Of a DNA stretch of 20,158 nucleotides, positions 8,467-14,399 are shown in pieces. The translations under genes and the position numbers were made by a program. Source of the DNA: Candidatus Eiseniibacteriota bacterium (GTDB lineage: Bacteria; Eisenbacteria; RBG-16-71-46; JABDJR01). The stretch covers positions 1 to 20,158 of the forward strand of contig JABDJR010000436.1 of the NCBI GenBank assembly GCA_013003415.1. Direction: 5' to 3'. Positions within the stretch are counted from its first letter, which is position 1; every line of letters starts with the position of its first letter. The notes beneath the pieces were generated by a model, which did no database searches, was not told where the DNA came from, and saw nothing but the letters and a program-made list of their open reading frames with translations.

Positions 8467-9828
8467 TTGAAAACTCTGATGGACACCTTGGCATCCAGAG
8501 TATTCGGGCCTCTCGACCGTTGGCGGACCGGCGACCAAAGCTTTCGTTATGTAAGTGAAGTCGAAGCCTTCAATCAACTCCCCGCCGAAGCCATCCAGTC
8601 GCACACCCTCAATCGCATTCGGAAAATCTGTGCGGTTGCCAATGCGCAATGCCCCTTCTACACCGAGCGCTTCGCCAAAGCGGGTATTAAGAACCCCGAG
8701 CAAATCACTTTAGAACAGTTTGAAACACTTCCCTATCTCACTCGCGAAGACATTCGTACCCACGAGAACGCGTTGGTCAATCGCAGCATTGGCAAAGAAA
8801 ACATGCGGGTTTCGGCCACCGGGGGGACCACCGATTCTCCAGTGCGGTTCTACATGGATTGGGACGCCTACTACCGAAGAAGGAGTGCCACCATTGCCTT
8901 CGACCGCTGGTTTGGCTACGAACCGGGAAAACGACTTGCCCTCCTTTGGGGGGCGGAGCGGGACTATCGTGATGTTGTGACACCGCGCAACAAACTTCGC
9001 AATAAGCTTGTGGATCGCCTCATTTTTCTTCCAGCTTCACCTCTCGACGACACCATCATGCGAGAGCACTACGAGACGCTTCGGGAGTTCCAACCCGTTT
9101 TGATTCAAGCCTACCCCACCCCGCTTGCCCTATTTGCCGCATTCCTAATTCGAAACAACCTCAAACTGACTGTGCCTGCTATCTCCACCACCGCGGAGCC
9201 ACTGCTCTCCGACCACGCTGAAGTCATTGCCGAAGCCTTTGGTGTCACGCCTTTCGACTGGTACGGATCGCGCGAACTTGGCCGCATCGCCACTTCGGAT
9301 CTTCACCACGACGGTCTTTACATCAATGCTTACCAGAACTACTTGGAGGCGATCCCGGCTGCTGGCGCAATCGAACCGGGACTTTCCAAGATCATCGCCA
9401 CCGATCTTTGGAATGTAGGTTTCCCCCTCATCCGCTATGACGGTGGTGATATGGGGATCTTTGATTCAGAATCTGGGAAAGGCGGAATACACCTCCCCCG
9501 GTTAAGAAACGTGGCCGGGCGGGTAAGCGACGTCTTTGTGAATAGCAAGCGACAACAAATTGCGGGCGCATCTTTAACGAATCGCATTCTGACCGAGTCT
9601 TCGGAGATCGAACAGATTCAGATCGTTCAGAACGACTACCAAGAGTTCGTGATTCGCTTTGTTCCCGGGGTTGATTACAATGAGAATACGAACAAGAATC
9701 TGAAGCTCGTCTTGCTCGACTTCTTACACGATGACGCCAACGTCCAGTTTGAACCCATGGATGAGATCCCTCTGACCGCCTCAGGAAAGCGACGTCTTTC
9801 TCAGGTCAATTTCACGCCGGATATTTAG
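8467..9828 (+). CDS. CapK / phenylacetate-CoA ligase-like adenylate-forming enzyme
   Basis: A 453-residue ANL-superfamily protein, which would activate a carboxylate with ATP to an acyl-adenylate and possibly a CoA thioester. It carries the phosphate loop SATGGTTDSPV (116-126, with Asp where many relatives have Gly), the core DWYGSREL (264-271), and RYDGGDMG (323-330), matching the conserved Y/R-x-x-GD region. The C-terminal subdomain is short and ends with LTASGKRRLSQVNF, holding a late lysine in the position typical of the family. TTG 8467 is chosen because GAGG lies five bases upstream; ATG 8479 is the alternative. The gene runs eight bases ahead of the ABC ATPase, so product activation and export may be coupled. 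Substrate unknown; relatives act in aromatic acid catabolism and in capsule or surface-polymer clusters. Confidence 0.83.
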   Translation: MKTLMDTLASRVFGPLDRWRTGDQSFRYVSEVEAFNQLPAEAIQSHTLNRIRKICAVANAQCPFYTERFAKAGIKNPEQITLEQFETLPYLTREDIRTHENALVNRSIGKENMRVSATGGTTDSPVRFYMDWDAYYRRRSATIAFDRWFGYEPGKRLALLWGAERDYRDVVTPRNKLRNKLVDRLIFLPASPLDDTIMREHYETLREFQPVLIQAYPTPLALFAAFLIRNNLKLTVPAISTTAEPLLSDHAEVIAEAFGVTPFDWYGSRELGRIATSDLHHDGLYINAYQNYLEAIPAAGAIEPGLSKIIATDLWNVGFPLIRYDGGDMGIFDSESGKGGIHLPRLRNVAGRVSDVFVNSKRQQIAGASLTNRILTESSEIEQIQIVQNDYQEFVIRFVPGVDYNENTNKNLKLVLLDFLHDDANVQFEPMDEIPLTASGKRRLSQVNFTPDI

Positions 9829-9836
9829 GAACTCTC

Positions 9837-10565
9837 ATGATTTCGATACAAAACCTCATCAAGTCTTACGGTGACTTCAGAGCCGTGGACGACTTGTCCT
9901 TGCGCGTGGAGCCAGGTGAGATACTCGGGCTCGTAGGGCCGAACGGCGCCGGCAAGACCACCACCTTGCGCTGTCTCTCCGGGGTCATTCCTCCCGATTC
10001 CGGCGTGATTGAAATCGCAGGGCACTCTCTGAGCGACAATCCGGTGGCTGCCAAGTCAGGCTTAGCCTACGTCCCCGATGAGCCCCAGTTATTCGATCAC
10101 CTTACTTCTTGGGACTACCTGATGGTGGTTGCTCGTCTCTATCAAGTTCCCGATGCCGAGCGTCGTGCGGAGGAGCTTTTAGAGAAGTTTGACCTCACCA
10201 ACCGCCGGCTCGCTTTTCCGGCCGAACTGTCTCGAGGCATGAAGCAAAAACTCATGATCGTGGCCGCTTTGTTGCACGAGCCTAAAGCGATGGTCTTAGA
10301 CGAACCTCTGACCGGGCTCGATCCCCGCGCCATGAGGCAAATGAAAGACACCGTGGTTGCCGCGGCCGAGCGTGGCGTGTCCATGATCGTCTCCTCGCAC
10401 ATGCTGCGACTGGTAGAGGAAGTCTGCCATCGCATCGCTATTATTCATCAGGGCCGAGTTGTTCTGGATGGTGCTTTAGATACGATTCGCTCCGGCCTTC
10501 CCGAACTCGATGAAGACGCCGATCTTGAGGAGGTTTTCCTTCGCGCCACCGAGGACAAAAACTAG
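9837..10565 (+). CDS. ABC transporter ATP-binding protein
   Basis: A 242-residue nucleotide-binding subunit with all motifs intact: Walker A GPNGAGKT (34-41), Q-loop PDEPQLF (80-86), signature LSRGMKQKL (131-139), Walker B AMVLDEP (151-157), D-loop GLD and switch histidine 188 in SSHML. The pattern resembles the DrrA/CcmA-like exporters of the ABC-2 group. AGGA at 9827-9830, overlapping the upstream stop codon, sits six bases before the ATG. The permease begins three bases after the stop, so the two subunits are surely made together. The substrate cannot be read from the sequence. Confidence 0.95.
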   Translation: MISIQNLIKSYGDFRAVDDLSLRVEPGEILGLVGPNGAGKTTTLRCLSGVIPPDSGVIEIAGHSLSDNPVAAKSGLAYVPDEPQLFDHLTSWDYLMVVARLYQVPDAERRAEELLEKFDLTNRRLAFPAELSRGMKQKLMIVAALLHEPKAMVLDEPLTGLDPRAMRQMKDTVVAAAERGVSMIVSSHMLRLVEEVCHRIAIIHQGRVVLDGALDTIRSGLPELDEDADLEEVFLRATEDKN

Positions 10566-10568
10566 CGT

Positions 10569-12425
10569 ATGGAAGCCCTATTGCACCCGGCTCTGTTCCG
10601 ACTTGTAATTCAGAGTTTTGTGGGACGCATTCGGCGTAGCCTTCGCCTGGCGAAGCAACCGAAGTACCTCTTTGGGGCCCTGGTCGGATTCGCCTATTTT
10701 GGTTCCCTTTTGATCAATCACATTCCTTTTAACCGGGGACCGAGTCGAGGGCTTGATGCCGCCGGCGACGATCTTTTCTTTGGCATTCAAGTCATGGCTG
10801 CCATTGCCATGGCGGTGTACTTAAGTTTCGCCTGGGCGTTCTTACCCAAGCGACCTTCCTTTAGCCTCCGCGAACCTGAGTTGAACTTGCTCATGACGGG
10901 GCCTCTTAGTCGCCGGCAAGTCCTTCAATATGTGGTGTTCAAAAGCATCCCCGGAATTCTATTGAGCGTGATTGTGCTCTCGGTCTTTATCTCCCGAGGT
11001 TCCCCCCTCGATAAGGCCGTGCAAGGCGTAGGGATGTTTGCTCTGTTCTGGCTCTGGGATCTTCATTCCAAAGCCAAGAGCCTCTGGCGGCTCCGCCTGG
11101 ATGAACTCCCGCCCTGGAAGGCACGGTTTCGCCGCTCGGTCATGTTCGGATTCCTGGCTTTGTTTTGGGTGGTCACGGTTCTCGCTTTGGTGGAGTTGGG
11201 GAAGGTCGCCTACGAGATCATCAGTCAACTGGAAGCGTTTAACGAAGAAGCCCTGGGAGGCATTGTACGAGGCATTCGAGAGCGTTACGAAGAAAGCTAC
11301 CTTCGTTACCTTTTGGCTCCCCTGGTGTGGCTAACCGGGCCGTACTTTCTGCGAGAAGGTAGCGTCCTCTCTTGGTCGTGGCTCTATATCTTTGGAGTTG
11401 TTGCCGCGCACTACCTTTGGGTCGTCACCTCGAAAACACGATTCGAAGAACTGCTTCTGGAACGCGAGCGCGTGCGCGCCATGTCGGGTCCGGGGAAACG
11501 AAGCGCTCGATTCCTCCGTCTCAAAGAGAACCACCGAGTTAAACAACCTTTTAAGCTCTTATCTCAAGGGCGTCGCGAAGTGGCGGTGTTCTTCAAACAC
11601 CTGGTTCTTCTCACGCGTCGTTCCTGGCTCTTCTTCTTTTTGATTTGGGTGGCGGTGGTCCTATTTTGTGTTGCCCTTCAGGTTGTTCTTGGCAGCCCAA
11701 AAGGTCTCCGCATTACCATGTTCGTGATTGGGATTGTGGCTATCACGGTATTCCCCTCATTTGGGGCCATGATGTGGGGCAACGGTTTCCGAAAGGACCT
11801 CCGCTACTTTGAAACCCTTCGCACGTGGCCACTCACCGGCCGGCAAATGGTTCGCGGACAAATCATGGCTCCCTACCTCCAAACCTGTGCTGCCATCTTG
11901 CTGGGAATTGGAATCTGCTTGGGGGCTGAGTTGGGTGTGATCTTGGCGAACGTTTTGGATCGCAGCATGGCCACCTCCATCATTCCCGAAGATCTCTTGG
12001 CTCACGCCGCAGTTCCAAGTCTTGTCGTGATGCTGGGACTCATCGCCACCGTGATCCCCATCACCTTATCCGTCGCCGCGGTGTCTACCGTCCTTGAGGC
12101 CACCTCGGTTTTGCTTTTTCCGGGGTGGGTGTTGGCCAGCGAAAAGGGACGTGGGGATATCGCTTCCATGGGACAGAAGATTTTGCTGTCGGTGGGCTTC
12201 GCTTTGTTCCTAGGTTTGGGACTTCTTCCCGGAGGTCTCATTCTGGCCGGGGTGTTTACCTGGCATCATTTTGCCGACATCGGGTTTCAGTGGTGGGAGC
12301 TGCCTATTCTGAGCCTCCTTTGTTCGGTTCCTCTGCTGATTGAGGCCTGGCTGATGACGCGCTTGGGTGGCAAGCTCTGGGACAAGATGGATCCCTCTCA
12401 GGAGATTTTGGAAGGCTTCAGCTAG
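10569..12425 (+). CDS. Large ABC-2-type exporter permease
   Basis: A 618-residue polytopic membrane protein, the partner of the ATPase just upstream. I count about 12 hydrophobic segments, for example AIAMAVYLSFAWAFL, MFGFLALFWVVTVLALV, SWLFFFLIWVAVVLFCVAL and SVGFALFLGLGLLPGG. A basic cytosolic stretch lies in the middle (near residues 295-345, with ELLLERERVRAMSG and GKRSARFLRLKENHR). Two halves begin similarly, each with a segment like RRQVLQYVVFKS or GRQMVRGQIMAP after a Pro-Leu-Thr/Ser turn, suggesting an internal repeat. The length and layout resemble Pfam's putative ABC exporter permeases, but I cannot confirm the family. No catalytic or substrate-specific motif is visible. Confidence 0.85.
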   Translation: MEALLHPALFRLVIQSFVGRIRRSLRLAKQPKYLFGALVGFAYFGSLLINHIPFNRGPSRGLDAAGDDLFFGIQVMAAIAMAVYLSFAWAFLPKRPSFSLREPELNLLMTGPLSRRQVLQYVVFKSIPGILLSVIVLSVFISRGSPLDKAVQGVGMFALFWLWDLHSKAKSLWRLRLDELPPWKARFRRSVMFGFLALFWVVTVLALVELGKVAYEIISQLEAFNEEALGGIVRGIRERYEESYLRYLLAPLVWLTGPYFLREGSVLSWSWLYIFGVVAAHYLWVVTSKTRFEELLLERERVRAMSGPGKRSARFLRLKENHRVKQPFKLLSQGRREVAVFFKHLVLLTRRSWLFFFLIWVAVVLFCVALQVVLGSPKGLRITMFVIGIVAITVFPSFGAMMWGNGFRKDLRYFETLRTWPLTGRQMVRGQIMAPYLQTCAAILLGIGICLGAELGVILANVLDRSMATSIIPEDLLAHAAVPSLVVMLGLIATVIPITLSVAAVSTVLEATSVLLFPGWVLASEKGRGDIASMGQKILLSVGFALFLGLGLLPGGLILAGVFTWHHFADIGFQWWELPILSLLCSVPLLIEAWLMTRLGGKLWDKMDPSQEILEGFS

Positions 12426-12432
12426 CCACCGC

Positions 12433-12462
12433 TTGCGCTGCCTGAGTCTAATTTAATATAAT
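12433..12462 (+). promoter_or_regulatory. Sigma70-type promoter of the regulator cassette
   Basis: TTGCGC (12433-12438) and a perfect TATAAT (12457-12462) are separated by 18 bases. Transcription would start at about 12469-12470, on the first base of ATG 12470, giving a leaderless or nearly leaderless message unless Met10 (ATG 12497) is the true start. The sequence is much more AT-rich than its surroundings. Confidence 0.6.
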
Positions 12463-12477
12463 TAACTATATGGTTAA
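12462..12477. promoter_or_regulatory. Probable ArsR-family operator
   Basis: TTAACTATATGGTTAA is a 16-base palindrome with one mismatched pair, starting at the last base of the -10 box and covering the predicted transcription start and the ATG. The eight bases TTAACTAT also recur as a direct repeat at 12462-12469 and 12474-12481. Its place and symmetry fit autorepression by the dimeric winged-helix regulator encoded immediately downstream. This is inference from position; no binding data exist here. Confidence 0.55.
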
Positions 12478-12913
12478 CTATCCGTCAAACCCCTCGATGG
12501 CCCAAATTTTCAGCGCGCTGGCCGATCCAACTCGGCTCTCGATCGTCGAGCGCCTAAATGCGGGCCCGGCGTTGGTCAGCGATCTTGCTCGCCCCTTTGC
12601 CATGAGCGCGCCCGCCATTTCTAGACACCTTCGAGTTCTGGAAAGAGCGGGGCTTATCCATCGAGCGGTACGAGGACGTCACCACTGGATTCATCTGAAC
12701 CCCACGGCCTTGTCCGCGATGGGTTCTTGGATCAACCCCATGCTTAACATCACGGATACACTGCAACCCTCTCTGTCCCGCAGACTCGTCATTGAGCGAA
12801 CACGCCAAGCCGCCCATGCGGATTCCCTTTATGAAACCGCGGGCAACCGTTCGCTTCGGAGTCTCTTGCTGAAGTCGCGCTTAGAGGAATCTAAGCAGGC
12901 CAATCAAAACTAG
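12470..12913 (+). CDS. ArsR-family winged-helix transcriptional regulator, cysteine-free
   Basis: A 147-residue regulator. The ArsR-type start of the fold is MAQIFSALADPTRLSIVERL (from residue 10). The helix-turn-helix is VSDLARPFAMSAPAISRHLRVLERAGLI (residues 36-63; recognition helix about 46-57), followed by the wing RAVRGRHHWIHLN. There is no cysteine in the protein, so the ELCVC-type metal site of arsenite and cadmium sensors is absent and another signal must be sensed. It resembles the ArsR subgroup usually found next to SRPBCC-domain proteins, but here its partner is a MoaD/ThiS-like gene eight bases downstream. ATG 12470 overlaps the predicted operator; ATG 12497 is the alternative start and would better match homolog length. 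Confidence 0.9.
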   Translation: MVNYPSNPSMAQIFSALADPTRLSIVERLNAGPALVSDLARPFAMSAPAISRHLRVLERAGLIHRAVRGRHHWIHLNPTALSAMGSWINPMLNITDTLQPSLSRRLVIERTRQAAHADSLYETAGNRSLRSLLLKSRLEESKQANQN

Positions 12914-12921
12914 GAGAAGCC

Positions 12922-13191
12922 ATGCTTACCGTGAAGTTCACGAGTCATCTCGAACGTTTTCTGGAAGCTCCTCCAGAGGAGCTTTCAGCAACGACTGTTG
13001 GCGAAGCGTTGGAACAAATCTTCGAAAAGAACCCGCAACTCAAAAGCTACATCTTGGACGATCAAGGTTCGGTTCGAAAGCACGTCGCCATCTTTATCGA
13101 CGGCAAGATGATTGAAGATCGCGATCATCTGAGCGACGCCGTCTCCGACACCAAAGAAGTCTTTGTCATGCAGGCGTTGTCCGGAGGCTAA
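12922..13191 (+). CDS. MoaD/ThiS-like ubiquitin-fold protein with C-terminal diglycine
   Basis: An 89-residue protein with the beta-grasp pattern of sulfur carriers: a first strand LTVKFTSHL, a helix TVGEALEQIFEKNPQLKSYI, HVAIFIDGKMI and a tail VFVMQALSGG. MoaD and ThiS end in Gly-Gly, which an E1-like enzyme adenylates and converts to a thiocarboxylate for molybdopterin or thiazole synthesis. No thi, moa or E1-like gene is nearby, so a role in those pathways is not supported by context. AGGAG, overlapping the regulator's stop codon, lies five bases before the ATG. Homologs of this subtype are often found next to BNR-propeller genes, as here. Confidence 0.88.
   Translation: MLTVKFTSHLERFLEAPPEELSATTVGEALEQIFEKNPQLKSYILDDQGSVRKHVAIFIDGKMIEDRDHLSDAVSDTKEVFVMQALSGG
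12961..12988. repeat. Strong inverted repeat inside the MoaD/ThiS-like gene
   Basis: Bases 12961-12973 pair with 12976-12988: a perfect nine-base inner arm (AAGCTCCTC / GAGGAGCTT), one G-T pair, then three more matching pairs, around a two-base centre. It encodes residues LEAPPEELS near the protein's N terminus, about 40 bases after the start codon. No T-run follows, so it is not a standard terminator. Confidence 0.7.
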
Positions 13192-13244
13192 AACCTCGGT
13201 CGCCTATGAGAATTGTTGTTTCGTTATTCATTTCGGGGGGAAAC

Positions 13245-13742
13245 ATGAAGAAAAGCGCCCTTATCTCAACCCGCAAGGGTTTGTTCTCTTTGCAGAAGAA
13301 TGGTTCGGGTTGGGAAGTTGACTTACTTGGCTTCCTAGCCGATCCCGTCACCATGTCCATGCGCGACAAAGAAACGGGAAGGATTTACGCCGGGCTCAAC
13401 TTGGGTCACTTCGGAGTGAAGTTTCAGCGCTCCGATGACAACGGCAAGACCTGGACGGAAGGTGGCGTTCCCACCTATCCCGACGAAGGCAAAGATGAAT
13501 CGGGCAAAAAGAAGGGCAAGAGCCTAGTTCAGATTTGGAGCTTGGAGTCTTCGGGTGAGAAGGACGGGCTTTGGGCGGGGACGATCCCCGGGGGTCTCTT
13601 CCACTCTGCCGATGGAGGCGACAACTGGACGCTTAACGAAACCCTTTGGAACAAGCCCGAACGACCGAAGTGGTTGGGGGCGGTTACGACGACGCCGGCA
13701 TTCATTCCATTTGTGTGCACCCAGAAAACTCGAACCGCGTGA
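13245..13742 (+). CDS. BNR/Asp-box beta-propeller protein, N-terminal frame (broken by frameshift)
   Basis: The first part of a sialidase/YVTN/VPS10-like propeller. It opens with SALISTRKGLFSLQKNG, the usual first blade, and shows Asp-boxes SDDNGKTW and SADGGDNW. The start is set at ATG 13245 because a G-rich stretch (13235-13240) precedes it; an in-frame ATG at 13206 has no ribosome binding site. The frame departs from the family after KPERPKWLG and runs into a stop at 13740-13742, while the remaining blades continue in the -1 frame. Adding one G to the G5 run at 13676-13680 restores WLGGGYDDAGIHSICVHPEN and a protein of about 362 residues. Lacking visible sialidase catalytic residues, it should not be called a sialidase. 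It lies 53 bases after the MoaD/ThiS-like gene. Confidence 0.85.
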   Translation: MKKSALISTRKGLFSLQKNGSGWEVDLLGFLADPVTMSMRDKETGRIYAGLNLGHFGVKFQRSDDNGKTWTEGGVPTYPDEGKDESGKKKGKSLVQIWSLESSGEKDGLWAGTIPGGLFHSADGGDNWTLNETLWNKPERPKWLGAVTTTPAFIPFVCTQKTRTA

Positions 13743-14332
13743 CCCTCGGCATTTCCTGCGGAGGAGTGTGGGTCACCGAAGACAAAGGCAAAACCTGGGA
13801 AAACCAGTGCAAAGGGATGTACGCCGAGTACATGCCGCCGGACCGCCGCGACGATCCGACGATTCAGGATCCCCACTTGGTGGTACAGTGCCCGAGCGCA
13901 CCCGATCACTACTGGTCCCAGCATCACAATGGCGTCTTCCGCTCCCGAGACGGCTCAAAAACCTGGGACGACATCTCCCCCATGGCAAAGCCTTCGAAGT
14001 TTGGTTTTGCGGTTGCGGTTCACCCCAAGGACCCCGAAACCGCTTGGTTTGTCCCGGCGGTGAAAGACGAGAAACGGGTCCCCATGGACGGTTCCTTTGT
14101 CGTGAGTCGCACGCGCGACGGCGGGAAAACTTTCGAGGTCTTGCGGAACGGACTCCCTCAGAAACACGCCTACGATTTGGTCTACCGACACGCTCTCGAT
14201 ATCGATGACCGTGGCGACACCCTTGTCATGGGATCCACTACGGGTGGGCTTTGGGTTTCCGAAGACGGTGGCGATGGCTGGCGGCTCGTGAATGCTCACA
14301 TGCCGCCCATCTACGCGGTTCGTTTCGACTAG
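13646..14332 (+). CDS. BNR/Asp-box beta-propeller protein, C-terminal part in shifted frame
   Basis: Continuation of the preceding propeller. Real homology starts at about 13679 (GGYDDAGIHSICVHP); the TTG at 13646 is only a nominal start. Four Asp-boxes are visible: TEDKGKTW, SRDGSKTW, TRDGGKTF and SEDGGDGW. With the two before the shift this makes six repeats, consistent with a six- or seven-bladed propeller. Between them lie HPENSNRVTLGISCGGVW and HPKDPETAWFVPA, blade strands in this family. There is no signal peptide on the joined protein, so it is predicted to be cytoplasmic. The stop at 14330-14332 faces the convergent ceramidase-like gene 67 bases away. Confidence 0.85.
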   Translation: MEQARTTEVVGGGYDDAGIHSICVHPENSNRVTLGISCGGVWVTEDKGKTWENQCKGMYAEYMPPDRRDDPTIQDPHLVVQCPSAPDHYWSQHHNGVFRSRDGSKTWDDISPMAKPSKFGFAVAVHPKDPETAWFVPAVKDEKRVPMDGSFVVSRTRDGGKTFEVLRNGLPQKHAYDLVYRHALDIDDRGDTLVMGSTTGGLWVSEDGGDGWRLVNAHMPPIYAVRFD

Positions 14333-14399
14333 TCGTTCGGGGAGCGCCAAGAGTTGGCCGCCGCTTAAGGGCGAGGGCTAGGATCGATTTCGCTGAAAC

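Noticed and set aside
6726..12913. arsC and the ArsR-fold gene as one arsenic operon
   Set aside because: They are 5 kb apart on opposite strands, and the regulator lacks any cysteine for metal binding.
13671..13685. Programmed -1 frameshift in the propeller gene
   Set aside because: A P-site GGG could slip on the G run, but the A-site codon would not re-pair and a single-domain propeller has no reason to be recoded.
13555..14208. 217-codon open frame overlapping the propeller gene
   Set aside because: Its translation is Arg/Pro-rich with no domain pattern, while the other two frames carry six Asp-boxes between them.
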